A stretch of DNA of 64,000 bases, taken from the NCBI GenBank assembly GCA_024291935.2, contig CM044306.1, positions 19,229,001 to 19,293,000 of the forward strand. Direction: 5' to 3'. The number at the start of each line of letters is the position of its first letter. The stretch's first letter is position 1. The notes under the pieces are model-generated. The model did no database searches and was not told the origin of the DNA. It saw only the letters and a list, made by a program, of their open reading frames with translations. This DNA is from Okapia johnstoni. Taxonomy: Eukaryota > Chordata > Mammalia > Artiodactyla > Giraffidae. A program made the position numbers and the translations under genes. This document shows, piece after piece, positions 27,801 to 42,800 of this stretch.

Positions 27801-30800
27801 TACAATAATATTCTAATTAATAATTACACCATTTCAAACTTAAGAATCTTTCAAATGAAATAATCGTGCCTGATGAGAAACTGTCCAGAACCACTAACTG
27901 AGGGCCCTTAAAGCAATATCTAAAACCATGTCATCAAGTATCTCAATCCTAATCTGGGCTCTCTCATAAAAGTACTACCAAGGTTCTTTTACATTACTTG
28001 CTATGCCCTCTGGTTTACCCCTTCCCCTAGTCAGAATACTAAAACCATGCCTTGAAAGAGGAAGTAGCACAACTTCAATAGTTCTATTTCTACACTTCAG
28101 TATAAACAGCACATCCAGTTCAAGCTACATGACCAAGAGTAAACACTTTTCTTTCCACTGACATGAGAAAAAAATTATACTTCATCACCCAAGGTATTCA
28201 CGCAAGCCCCAAAGGAGATGGCAGATGGGAAAGAAAAGTAAAGAAAGCAGATGAATGGAAAACTCAGAAGGAAAGGAAGGCAGGGCTCTGCATGCCATTA
28301 ACCATTACTTTTCCAGTCTTCTTTACGCTCTCATATGTTATGGTGCTTATGGTAAAAGATGCAGAGAAATCTCTCCAGCTCTTACAGTTCTTCATAAGCA
28401 AGAAGACTGAGAAAAGGATAATCATTAACAAGTCATTTAAAATGCTCTGGATAAGAAATGGCTGAGTTGAATTTGTAATCATCATAAATCATAAGACTAT
28501 TCAATGTGTTTACCTCTCCCCTTCTCCACACCTGGCCAATCATAACCCCTATGCGTGGAGATGCAGCAAATCATTTTCTGATTTAGTCATTTTCTGCTAA
28601 CTCATTATTGTAAATTACTGATCATATCCAGCAAATTATATTCAAAAGAAGGGTTTAAAATAGGTAGTATTTCAGGCCATTGGCAAACATTATAATCTCA
28701 GGCATGGAAGAAGGCTCATGAAAAGTCTACATTTCTGAGACTTGAGGTCCCAAGTCTCCTGATCTTTTGCATCATGTGAAGTGTGCACTCGCAGGTGCAG
28801 ATGTGCTTGACTCTGTGAGGCTCTGTCTCCTGTCCTAGCAGCGACACCTGAGACTGTGCCTGGCCTAAGCAGGGCAGGGGCTATTGAAAGGGACCTGGCT
28901 GAGGCTATGAGCTAATGGCAAGAGTGGACAAGATGCTGACTGTGCACTAGGAGAGAAAAGGAGGGGTTCCTGCCACTGCAGATAGAGGGACTGATGACAA
29001 TAGCCGCAGAAGAGCCTCTCACAGCCAAGGCCTCATGCTCAAAAAAATGCTTTGCATGAGTAGAAGGGGGAAAACGATGCAAAATGGAGAGGGTGTGAAA
29101 GTCATGCCTGACTTCTCAAGATGGGCATTTCATGTTTACACCTATTAACCACAAAGAAAATTCCTAAACCCACAGTTACAATTTTAAAATCTTATATCAT
29201 CTTTCTAAGTGATTCTGCTTATTTTGTTTTTACTATTTTTTTTTTGTATTATAAAATGAAGACTTTAAAAAATTATTTTCCTTAAGGGAGTCCATTTGTC
29301 AGTCTTTTTTTCAGAATTTCTCCCAGAATGAACTAGACTAGGGAGTCTATCCCAATCCTTAAAACCCAGGAGAATATGAAAAACATTCTCATATATCTCA
29401 TCAATATCTCAGCAGTAAACTGAAGGCTATATCAAAAGGGGGAAAAAAGCAGGGAGAGGGTAAAAGAACTAAGTACCCAATAATGATAAAAGTAACTGAG
29501 CTTTCATCTTGAGGCCAGGTTTACTTTGGATCTGTGGGCAGTAGCTTGGACATGTATAAAAAGCACACTATCTGTGAGCCTAGGGAGTCACTGTGTTCAT
29601 GGATGTTTCCAGACATGACTAAGTGATATAGCCCTCGAACACAGAGATCATGTCTTACCCAGCTGATGCCTCACAAAGAGCAAGTGCTCTTCAAATGATC
29701 CAACAATGATAATGTTGTATTATTATTATTAAATACTAAATGATTATTTAATAATAACATTATTAAATAATCATAATGTTTAGGCAGTGAGTATACTGGA
29801 ATTCCAGATTGTTTGTTCATCAAAAACCACTTGACATAAGTGACCATGCCTGTTGCAAAAGACCTGAAACACATGGAAAGAGTTAATTACATTGTCCCAC
29901 ATCCTTTAATGTGATGATATCCGGGACTGGTGAAAGAAGTTACCGTCAGTCTCAAAATTCTCAACTCAGTGAGCAAACTGAATATTCACACCAATTCTCT
30001 CCTGATATGTAGCCAGATTCTGATTCTCAGGAGGACCAGGCAATTTAATTCCCAGGAGCTTTTCCCCCTTTCCCTGGCTCCAGTAGATCTTGTTAATTAG
30101 CATGGTGTTTCTCTGAGTCAGATCTTCATTTACTGAGGAAGGTATCACGTCTTCAGTTGACTTTCTCCAGCCCCGTGTGGTTCTCACACTAGCATGCTTC
30201 AGAATCATCTTGTGAAAACGGATCGCTGGGCCCCACCCTCAGGGTTTCTGATTCAGTAAGTCTGGAGTGAGGACTGAGAACTGGCATTGTGACAAGTTCC
30301 CAGGTGAGGCTGATGTTGCTGGTTGGCAAACCCCTACTCCAGGCTAGAGAACTAGGAAGAGTTATTTTTTCTTCAAAACATAGAAATTCAAAGTGAAACT
30401 GAGGACTTATCAGATACTAACTAAAGTAGGCCTTTTGTTTTTAAAAGCTTGGCTAATTTTTGTTGTTGAGCAAAGGAAATAAAGAACTTAATGGGGTGGT
30501 CTCCCTGGTGGTCCAGTGGTTAAGACTCTGTGCAGTGCTTCTACTGCAGAAGGCATGGATTTGATCTTTGGTCAGGGAACATGCTGCAAGGCATGGCTGA
30601 AAATTTTTTTAAAAAAAAACTTACGCGAAGGCATACTAAATAGTGAACTGGGACAATCTATGAAATGTATGATGTTATTAATTGGGTGGCAAAGACACCT
30701 ATAAAAGAGAAGAATTACCCATATTTTAGGCCATCAGAAAAAGCATGTCCACACTGAAAGCTAAGACTCCTCCCCAGCTTTAATTGGGAGAAGGAAGCCT

Positions 30801-33800
30801 TTTGAGAGCCTTGTTCCAAATCCTTGTGGTGGGGTCACTTCAGCAAGCTGTCCCCTGGCTACTGAGTCACCTACATGTTTAACTCAGGAACTTATTATTA
30901 ACATTTTGCCCCTACAAGGTACTGAAATTGAGTTTAGAGGAAAATCCAGGAATTTCAAACAGGCATCCTACCAATTTTCCATACAACATAAGAAACAGCT
31001 CTCAAATTAAGTGTGCTTGCCATCTGGAGTACTTAAAAATATGCTCAAAGGTTGACAAGCAGCCATAGAGGATACAAGTTAAAATTTAATGACAAAAGGT
31101 TTGGAGATTAAATTTTTATTTCAATTTCATGTATAACTTTTTCCTGTTGCTTCAACTTCAAGCATATACTTACCTTCATCTGTAAAATTTCATCTATGTT
31201 TATACAACTACTTTAGGGTTCCTTTCCTCATCTTGAGATGAAAAACTGCTGAAAATGCAAAAATATACAAAACCATGGCTGGCTGTGTACTGCATGGAAA
31301 ACGGAACAGAATCTGACATTTCTTCAACTAAAAGAGGGTGCAGAAATGGTATTGTTTCCAAACTAGCAAATTAAAATAATTATCGGAATAAAAATATGGC
31401 CCATTAGTGCTGGTGTAATATCAGCTGCTTAAATACTAAAAGAAACAGTAGTCTGACCTCATCAAAAAACTGCTGAGTTTTGCGAAGTATAAATTTTAAT
31501 TCAGTTAGTTCCAGGAAATTTCTCTTCAGAGCTTCCTGGTTTGTGTTGATTTCCTTCAGTTCATTTTCAATCTTCTCAAAATTAGCCTATAGAAAAACAA
31601 AACAAACAAAAAAACAACCAAACTATTAACTCACACTAAGCTCAAAGTGCTTGCTCTAAAAGACAAATGAAATTAATCCATACCCCAGAATGCTGGCCAC
31701 ACTGAATGTTCAAAGGTATCTTCATATCTATGCAGCAATACATCTGGCCCCTGTGTATTCTTTGGTTCCATATCCACAGATTGTTTAGTTAATCATAGTG
31801 ATGGTTAGTTAACCACAGTTCAAAAATACTTGGGGAGAAACATTTTCCAGAAAGTTCCAAAAAGCAAAACTTTTATCTGTTGCTCACTAGCAACTATTTT
31901 TCCTGTGATCTACATTGTACTTACAGTGATTAACATAGCATTTACATTGTATTAGGTATTGTTAAGTAATCCAGCGAGGATTTAGAGTATACGGGAGGAT
32001 GAGCATAGGTTATATGCAAATACTACAGCCATTTTATACAAGGGTCTTGAACACCAGCAGATTTTGATATCGAGGGAAGGGCTGGAACCAATCTTCTCTG
32101 TTTACTGAGGGATGACTGTACTGTGTTTTTACCAGGGCGGTTTTCTTTATGAAGGTTTTTTTTTTGCTTAAAATAGTCTCTCTTTGTCTATAGATTCTGT
32201 TACACACTTGGTTAAATCCCTCAGCAGACTTTAGATAAAATAATGATTGAAAAGTCTATCGGCTATTCAGTTTATGAGATTACTAGTAAGTTACTAGATA
32301 AATTAACATTAATCCAACAAAGTTTCAACAAGCCAATAAGTATTAATTTAGTGGCATGTTACAGTATTGGAAATATTAATACCATAGTGATTTTTATATC
32401 ATAAAAAAGGAAATTCATTTTAATCCCATCCACAAGCAACTTGCAATCAACAGTCAAGGACAGCAAGAATTATTCTACTTTCCATCTACTTAGGAAAGTA
32501 ATTTCCGCCCTTAAATAGAAAGAAACTTATCTGGCTTCCTCAGAATAATTATTTACCTCTAAGTCAATCATGTCGCGGGGGAAGGGCACCTCTGGGTTTT
32601 CACCAGTGTCCATAATTGGGATATTAGCTTTCCTTATCTCTTTCTCAACAAATCCTAGAACGACAGAATCAAAACATTCATGTCTAGCTCCACGTATCTG
32701 GAACTGCCAATATCTGAGGAAAAAAATAATAAGATCCCAAACCTGGCTAAGAAGAGCTTCATTCTAAGAAAGACACTTTTCATATAAAAGAAGCAGAACT
32801 TGTAAATCCTTTTTTTTCACATTCCTCTCCTCCTACCCCACATTCTCTCAAGCACAGTCCCTGCAAAGAGGTTTATCAGTCCACTACTGTCTTCTTTCCC
32901 TCTTCTCATCTTAACCCTGGTTCTCATTTGTGTCAGCTCTCAACCTTGTATGATGGCTCTGTTCACAGATATTGGTACAGAGGAGAGCTATAGCAGAGTG
33001 TTACTCAGTAGAATATTTGACACTCAGCACACTAGTGAGACAACCCCAACCTACAAGGGTTTCATTAAATTTGAAAATAGGTCAGTTCTGAAGTAAACAA
33101 AATAAGAAACAAAGCACAGAAAAGGCCCTAAAACACAGGAGAAAAGTGTGTTTTCAGGTGATAACTACTGACTTGTTTTTCAGCACAGAGACTAAATTCA
33201 TCTAACTGAAAGTTGGCATCTATAGCAGCAAGATCTCGGGTTTTGGAGGCAGACAATGTGGATTCAAACACTGATCCCACTGTGACCACTTGTATTCTTG
33301 GGCACGTCACTTAACCTCTCTGATCTTTAGCTTCCTCGTTTACTTAAATAAGGAAACTGATAACCTTCTTGAAGGAATGCTGTGAGGAATGAACAAAATA
33401 TAGTGTATGAACACCCTAACTGTCAATAGTACCTCAATAAATGTTAGGTTCTTCCCACATAAATAGACAATTTAAAGCTGGCTATGCTGCCATCTAAAAT
33501 TGATGGTGTTCTAGGTCCTACCTCTCAGAATTCTACAGTATGGCACTGCCATAAAACCCTTTTCATAAAAAAAAAACAAAAAAAAAAACCCCAAAAAAAC
33601 AGTACTTTCAGCTTGCAGCCTTGTCATCTCAAAGTTTCTATTAAGCACCACCGAGCCCGATATACCACACATCTACTTGTGCACAAGAAATTCATCTTCA
33701 TGTTAGACTGCAAGATTTTTCCTCTCTCCTTTTCCTTTCATAGTATTTTCTTCCTTTATGAAGAGGACTCTAATTTAAGACAAAGTGTCACTAGAGGAAC

Positions 33801-36800
33801 GTCAGACAAGACCAAAATGCACATACGAAGCTTTCGGTCCATTTCTTCACATCTTCTAACTTCATTCACAAATTTCCTCTGGAAAACGTTCACATCTGGA
33901 TTTAACTGCAAAATAAGAACAGAATACCAAATATTCAAATACTGTATCCATTTCCTCTCTTTCATAAGCAACACGTCCTGTGAAGTGAAAACCTAATTCT
34001 ATGTCAATGTGTCAGTTCAGTTCAGTCGCTCAGTCATTTCTGACTCTTCACGACCCCATAGACCACAGCACGCCAGGCCTCCCTGTCCATCACCAATTCC
34101 CGGAGTTTACTCAAACTCATGTCCATCGAGTCGGTGATGCCATCCAACCATCTCATCCTCTGTCATCCCCTTCTCCTTCAATCTTTCCCAGCATCAGGGT
34201 CTTTTCCAATGAGTCAGCTCTTTGCATCAGGTGGCCAAAATATTGGATAATACAACGCTATTAAAAAACTTTCTACTGATCCACACAACTCGCTTTAGGA
34301 CCAGTCACACCAAGGAAACGTAAAAACTCTTCTCTCACAGCTGCAACCTTATTACTGGAATGGAGGCAAATACGACAAAACACAGTAGTATGAAATGTTC
34401 ATCTTAGGCCAAAAGGCTCAGTGAGCACAACCACCTTCCAAATTTGGGCAGTGGATATAATAGAAGCTCCGCCTGGTTTTCCTTCTCTCCTTCCTCCCAA
34501 TTGGTAGAGAGAGAAAGCAAACTTCTCTTAGTTTTCTGCCCAGGGTCTTCACCTTCTAGATGACAGGTTTGTTTATTCAATCATCCACCCATCACAAGTA
34601 ATTTTCAAAACAATGCCACAAGATATTCTGGGAAATACAAACAAGAATAAAACAAATTCCTACTCATTAAGAAGCTTGCAACCTAATAGGGAAGAAAGAT
34701 GAATACAACCCATAAGATAGATGTGATAAATTCCACAAAAGTAATACAAATAAAGAACTAATAGTTACTCAACATTTATGGAGCACCAAATATGCACCAG
34801 ACACTGTATTAGGCACTGGTATAAATCCAAAGAGTAAAATATGTCCCAGTTTTGAAGAGCTATCAGCCCTACAGCAAAAACCAATCAATACAACTTTTGT
34901 AAAAAATATTATTAAAGAGTAAGCAAAATGTTGTTGGCAGTTTCCTATAAACATTCACCTACCTACCTCATGACTAAGCATTCTACCACTAGGCACCTGC
35001 TTAAGGAGAATAAAAACATGTTCACAGAAACTTGTTCAAGAATGTTCATAATGACTTTGCTGGCAGTCCAGTGATTAAGACGCCAGGCTTCCACTGTAGC
35101 AAGGGGCATGGGTTCAATTCCTAGTCAGGGAACTAAGGTCCCACATGCTGTGTGGTACAGCCAAAGAAAAAAAGAATGTTTACAGCAGCTTTATTCACAA
35201 TAGCCCCAAACTAGCAATGATCCAAATATCCATCAACAGCAGACTGGATAAAAGCACTGTGATATGTTCATATCATGGAATAAAAAAGAATCAACTACAG
35301 ATATATATAAAATGAGATTAAATCTCAAGAACATGAAGTTGAATGAGTGAAAGAAGTTAGACATGAGTCTGGGTAATACAAGAAAAAAAAAAAGAGTCTG
35401 TACTGTATCATTCATTTACATGAAGTTCAAGAACAGGCAAAACTAATCTATGATGGTAGAAATCAAAACAGTGATTACCTATGGTGGGTAGGGACTGACC
35501 AGAAGTGGGCACGAGATAACTTTCTGGACTGCTGGAAACATTCTGTATCTTGATTGGGGTGATGTTTATAAAGGTGTATACATTTACCAAAATCATCAAT
35601 TTGTACTCCTAAGATCTATGCATTTTATTGAATATAAAAGTTTACCTCCATAAAAAAAATGAGGGGAAAAAAAAAAAGGGAAACACACACACACACAAGG
35701 AATAACTAGTTCTATCTTGGGGAACAAAGAGATAAAATGCACAAAGGTAACACCTAAGCTGGCAATGAGGCAGAGTTCAACAAGCAGAAATAGAATGGAA
35801 GCAGAAAGACCATGACAAGTGACTCAGAGACATAAATCAATCATATTCTCAGAAAATGGGGGACATTTTCTACAGATGAAGATGGGGGAAAGCAAGAAGC
35901 AGGATGTGGAAGACTTTGTCCTCTGGGCAATAATATGTAATCAAATGATCTGAGTTTTACTTTTTTTTTTTTTTTTTTAAGATTTACTGTTTTGAAGAAT
36001 ATTGTATGTGAAGAATGAACTGTAAGAGAGAGAAAGACTGGTAACAGAGAGACTAGTAAGGAAATTATTGGTATTATGTATCATATTAATGTCAGATGGA
36101 ATCTATGGTAAAAAGCATTGTTAGAGATTAAGAGAATCACTACATGATGATAATCAGAACAATTCTCAGGAAAAGAACAATTCCAAACTTGTGTGTCCCT
36201 AATAAAATGTTTATTTGGGTTTTGAGTTTGTTTTTTTTCTCACTGAGCAGGCAGTACCTTGACCTCTCATTCAGAAATTTCCACTTCAATAAACAAGACA
36301 TTCTGAAGTGAAGGTAGCCACAAGACTCATGGTTAAATTTACTGGTTTCATAATCAGGAGTCAAGGTTCAACTGCAGCCACACCACAGCCTGTTTCGGTA
36401 AGGACTCCTGAAATATCTGAGCAAGGCGTCTTCAAAATATTTCAAACAAACACTAACAGAACTACAAGGAGATACTGACAAACTTGTCCACATAGTGGGA
36501 AATTTAATATAATTTTAAAACCATTGATATATCAAGTTCAACAAATATAAGGGACGAAGAAAATTTGAACAACATCAGCTTAATCTAACACACACACACA
36601 CACATTTTCTATCACTGCATCCAATAGTTTTCTCTCTAATAAGAGTTCATTTATAGGGACTGCCCTGGTGGTCCAGTGGTTAAGAATCTGCCTTGCAATG
36701 CAGGGGACTCAGGTTCAAACTCTGGTCAGGGAACTTAAATCCCACGTGCCCTGGGCCCAAGCACAGTAGCAAAAGATCTTGTGTACGGCAACTAAGATCT

Positions 36801-39800
36801 GAGGTGGCCAAATAAATTAAAAAAATAATAAATTTTTTAAAAAGTTCATTTATAAAAACTAATCACAAAATAGGTCATTCAGCAAGTCTCAGTATAGAAC
36901 TGGTACCATAAAATGTTCTTTTATTACTATGCAATTAAGTCAGAAATCCATATAAAAAATACAACTTAACATATTTGGAAATTCTAAATATGGATGGGTG
37001 CATGGCTTACAGAATCTGAGTTTCCCAACTAGGGATCGAACTCAGGCCCCAGGTGGTGAGAGAGCAGAGTCTTAATCACTAGAATACCATGAAAGGCCAT
37101 GAAAATCTTAAAATAGTTAGAATGGGATGACAGGGAAAATGGTAAAGGTCAAACTCTGTAGGATGCACTTAAGGTGGTATTTAAAAAGAACTTTACAGAC
37201 TTATATAGGAAAGACTAAAAAATAATGTGTTAATTATTAAAGAAGTTTAAAAAAAAGGTAATAGGACATAGAAAATAACAAAGAGCAGAAATGGATGAAA
37301 GTTCCAGAACAAAACAAAGTCCAGAGAAGATTCCCCCAAATCAAAAGCTGATTTTTTCTTTTCTTCCTCTTTATCATTTTTTCTTAAAAGCAGGTTATAT
37401 GAAAAGACAAAATGGACCAAATTTTTATAAGACTAAGAGATGGCATAAATAAACATGAGAATAAAAAAAGTCCATTACAGATAGAAATTTCAACAGTTAA
37501 AATATACCCATCTAAAAACACCAGGCTTAGAAGGTTTAAAGATAGGCTCTTTCAAAGACTAGAAATGCCCAAAGCTTAGAAAAATTATTTCAATAAGGAA
37601 AAAAATGAAAGGGAACACTCCTCAACTAATAAATGAGATTGGCCAATATAATCTTAATACCAAAATAAGAATAGTTTCAGGATGGACAATTACAGGTCAG
37701 TATCACTTATAAATATAAATGAAAAAATCCTAATAAAATTATTAGGACACTGAACCATAAAATTCTTTTGAAGTACACCTCATGACCAAGTTTCTCAGGC
37801 TTCCAAGGATGATTTTATGCTTTTAAAAAAAGTCTGTACAAATGGCCTGTAAACTGGCTTAAAATTCAACAATAAAAATACTAAGATCAGCCATGGGTAT
37901 ACCTACAGCTAATTCATGTTGATATATGGCACAAACTAACACAATATTGTAAAACAATTATCCTCCAATTAAAAAAAAAAAACAACTAAGATCATGGCAC
38001 CCAGTCCCATCACTTCATGGCAAATAGAAGGGGAAAAAGTGAAAGCAGTGACGGATTTTATTTTCTTGGGCTCCCAATTCACTGCAGCCAAAAGATGCTT
38101 GCTCCTTGGAAGGAAAGTTATGACAAATCTAGACAGCATATTAAAAAGCAGAGACATCACTCTGCTGACAAGGCCCATATAGTCAAAGCTATGGTTTTTC
38201 CAGTGGTCACATATGGACGTGAGAGTTGGACCATTAAGAAAGCTGAACATCAAAGAATTGATGCTTTTGAACTGTGGGGCTGGAGAAGACTCTTGAGAGT
38301 CCCTTGGACTGCAAGGAGATCAAACCAGTCAATCCCAAAGGAAATCAACCCTGAATATTCATGGAAAGGACTGATGCTGAAGCTGAAGCTCCAATAATTT
38401 GGCCACCTGATGTGAAAAGCTGACTCACTGGAAAAGATCCTGATGCTGGGAAAGATTGAAGGCAAAAGGAGAAGGGGGTGGTAGAGGATGAGATGGTTAG
38501 ATAGCATCACTGACTCAATGGATTTGAATTTGAGCAAACTGTAGGAGACAGTGAAGGACAGGGGAGCCTGGTGTGCTATAGTTCATGGGGTCACAAAGAG
38601 TTGGACATGACTTAGCAACTGAACAACAAGAAGCATGTGAAGAAAGTTCCACATCATTTGCCACCAAGGAAATGCAAATCAAAACCACTGTGAGATAACA
38701 CTTCACACCCATTAGGAAGGCTATAATAAACATATATATTTTTAAAAATAATAACAAGTGTTGGTGAAGATATGAAGGAACTGGAACTCTCTTACATTGC
38801 TGGTAGGAACGTAAAGTGGTATGGCTGCTGTGGAAAGCAGTGAGGAGGTTCTTCGAAGTGTTCGAATTACCAATGACCCAGCAACTCCAGGTATATACTC
38901 CTAAGTATATACCCAAAAGAGGTGAAAATGGGTACTTAAACACATACTTGTACACAAATGTTTATACAGCAATGTTATTCACAACAACCAAGAAGTGAAA
39001 ACAACTCAAATACGTTCATCAACTAATGAATGAACAAAAGGTGGTATATACATACAATGGAAAATATTCAGCCACAAAAGGAGTGAAGTACTGATACTTC
39101 TACTTCTGAGGTTGCTGTGAGGAATGCCTGCAATAATAATGCAAAATGTTCAACATGGCATCTGTTCAAAAAATTTAAGTTGTCATTATGATCCTAAGTG
39201 CTGGACAGTAAGGGCCTGAAGAATAGACTAGTATGTCAAAGAGAAAAAATGAATGAGGGCAGAGAAGCCACAGAAGACTTTGAACAAGTCAAGCAACGAA
39301 ACATGTTTTAATTGTCTCTCTTAAACCCGGGGTGATATCTTTTGTACAGAAGATAAGTAAGAATTACTTATACTAAAACCACTCATTTTAATATGCTGCA
39401 TATGTTCATAGTTAAAAAAAGATACAAAAAAGAAAGAAAAGAACAGATACAAGCTACAATATAGTTGAACTTTTATGGTAAGTGAAAGAAGCCAGACACA
39501 AAAGACTGCATATTATATGATTCCACTCAAATGAAATGTCCAGAATAGGCAAACCCACAGAAACAGCAATGAAGATTGGTGGTTGCCAAGGGCTGGAGGT
39601 GGGGAGTTGGGCTGGGAGGAAATGGGGAGGGCCTGTTAATGGGTACAGGGTTTCTTCTTGGCATAATGAAAATGTTCCAAGATTGAGTGTGGTGATGGTT
39701 GTACAATTCTGTGAATATAATAAAAATCATTGAACTGTACACTTGAAATGGACAAACTGTATGGTATGTGGATTGTATCTCAGTAAAGCTGTTAAAAAAA

Positions 39801-42800
39801 ATTAGTAGGGAAAAAATTTCCTATGTAATTCACCAAATTAACAGATTTAAAGGAGAAAAAAAAATTTTAAAAATGGTAATCTCACGTGTACCCCAATGTT
39901 CATCACAGCACTGTTTACAATAGCCAGGACATGGAAGCAACCTAGATGTCCATCGGCAGACGAATGGATAAGGAAGCTGTGGTACATATACACAATGGAA
40001 TATCACTCAGCCATTAAAAAAAATACATTTGAATCGGTTCTATTGAGATGGATGAAACTGGAGCCCATTATACAGAGTGAAGTGAGCCAGAAAGAAAAGC
40101 ACCAATACAGTATACTAATGCATGTATATGGAATTTGAAAGATGGTAATGGTAACCCTATATGTGAGACAGAATAAGAGACACAGATGCATAGAACAGTC
40201 CTGTGGACTCTGAGGGAGAAGGTGAGGGTGGGACGTTCTGGGACAATAACATTGAAACATGTATATTGTCATATGTGAAGCGGAACACCATTCCATGTTT
40301 TATGCATGGGACGGATGCTCAGGGCTGGAGCATTGGGATGACCCAGAGGGATGGGAGGGGGAGGGAGGTGGGAGGAGGGTTCGGGAGGGGGAGCACATGT
40401 GAACCCATGGCTGATTCATGTCAATGTATGGCAAAAACTACTACAATATTGTAAAGTAATTAGCCCCCAACTAAAATAAATTAAAAAAATAAAAAATAAA
40501 AAAATAAAAATAAATAAAAAAATAAATAAAATAAAATAAAAAATGGTAATCTCAATAAACAAAAGGCATTCAGTAAAATTCCACAACCATTTGTGACAAC
40601 TTCAGAAAAACCAGAAAAGGAAAGGAATCTGCATAATCTAATAGAATTTTCCCAACAAATTAAGAATAAACATCCTATTTAAATTATAAAAAATCTAAAA
40701 GATTACCCTTAAAGTTAGGAGCAAGACAAGCATACTATATGATAGACACAAAGCATTCTGCTCTATTTCATTATTAACAAAAATCCCAATTTTGTTCAGG
40801 GTAGTAGCAGATCAGTTGGGAAAAAAAAAAAAAACCCACATTTCCCAAACTTCCTTGCAGCTAGATTACACCATAATTTTGGCCAATGATTAATTAGCAA
40901 AGTCTGATGAGGATTTCTGGGAAAATTGTTTTCCTCCATATGTAAGTACTTCCCCTTCCTCCTTGCACTTCTTCCTGCCTAGAATATGGATGAAATGTTG
41001 CGAGTGGTGGTGATCATCTGTAAGGACAAAAGCCAAGTGCTCAAGGATATTCAAACAGAAATACAAAGTGATCTTAGGACGCTGATGAGTGTGAAGCTGG
41101 GCTTCATGTTACATGAGAAAAGTATACCCCTATCATCTGGGTTTTTAGTTACATACAGCTGAACACAATCCTAACTAGTATCAGCTTGGTCTTACACTTT
41201 ATCAACATGTTACTGAAGGTAAAATAAGAAGAAAGAAAGAAAAAGGGTTTGAAGGAGACAGCTCACTCTGATAGTGCAATAAAAAAAGACTGTATCAACT
41301 GCAGCAAAATATTAACAACTAATGAATCTACACCAGAGTATTCAGGCTTGAAATTTTTCATGATAAAAATTTAGGAAAAAAAGAAAATACTACTAATAAA
41401 AAAGAAAAATAAAATTTACATATACAACAAACTATACCATCAACAGAGGGAAAAGACAAGCCACAGCCTAGAAGAAGTTACCAGTAGAGGATTAGAAAAG
41501 ATTAGCTTCCAGAGTACAAGAAGAACTTTAAAAAAAAATCCTACAAATCAGTGAGCCGAAGACAAGCAAACTCAACAGAAAAATAGGCAGATAATATGGA
41601 CAGACATTCATGGAAAATGAAACCCATTATGTTCAAAACAAATAATAAGATACTAAATATACTAATCTAAAAGGTGCAAATTAAAACAATAAGATACCAC
41701 TTCATAACCATCACACGGGCAAATTTCCTTCTGTCTGAGCAGAGAGGTGTTGGCACAATTGTGGAACAAAAGGAACTCTTCAGCCAGTGACGGGAGCATG
41801 AACAGGTACATTCACCGTGAAGTATAGACTCTGACTACATCTAACAGGGACACACATGATGTTCAGCAATGCCCCTCCTGGTTATAATCCCTGGAGCAGC
41901 AGCAGGTTCATGAGAGCAATACCATTTTCATGTAACACTAAGACATTATTTGCCCTTTTCATTCTCATCCTCTCATAAATGTGCAGTGAAATTTCCCAGA
42001 GGCTTATCAGATACGTCACGACAGACTGCAGAAGCAAGTAAGAATCAGGCTGTCTTCCACTAATTCAGGCACTGAAAGATTTTCAAAAGTTGTAAAAGCC
42101 ATATCCTTCTTCTCAAAATTATTTTTTTTTGTTTTGTAAAATAGTTATTTTTCATAAAAAAGTTATGGTAACATGTAGTGGGCTTATTATAATTTTTAAA
42201 TGATTTAATAAATAAATACTTCAAACATTTCCAAGTTTTAATTTCCAGTACAATCATATCAATAACTGTAACTCACATAAAAGTCATCTAGGGTCCTCAA
42301 TAATTTTTTAAGAGCGTAAAGAGGTCCTCAGACCAAAAAATTTGAGAACCACTGCCCTGAAGAAACTATCACATATGTATACCACGATATATACATAATA
42401 TATACAGAGAAACTATCACACATGTATACCACGATATATATATATAATATATACATATATATATGAATCTTCACTGTACTACTATAGAGCAAACAACTGC
42501 AATCAACCAAAATATTCATCAGAAGGAAAAAATGCTAAACTGTATACTCTTACAATAATTATACAATAATTTAACCTATATGGGTTGATACTACCTGTAT
42601 CAACATGGTTAACTCTCACAGTGTTAAATTTAAAAACCACTTGTTGAAGGATATATACAATATGAAACCATGTACATAGTTTTAAAACATACAAAATTAT
42701 ACCATATATTATTATTTAGTCATACATACATACACTGCAAAAGTGGGGGGAAAAAACACAAAGGAATGACAAAAGCAAAGATCACTGTAGAGATCACCTT

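Larger units (their letters stand above)
25811..30176 (-). other. ATP6V0A1: Intron 5 (5.6 kb), largely free of recognised repeats
   Basis: Aside from a 40-bp tandem duplication (26819-26903), an A-run (27752-27773) and an AT palindrome (29740-29774), I name no element here, although old repeats could be missed by eye. The low repeat load contrasts with the L1-filled 10.7-kb intron to the right. Confidence 0.4.

Noticed and set aside
33484..33996. 170-residue plus-strand frame
   Set aside because: Overlaps exon 3 in antisense and poly-A sequence; no homology.
37994..38397. Reverse-transcriptase-like open frames
   Set aside because: They are the end of a truncated BovB LINE with stops and frameshifts, not a gene.
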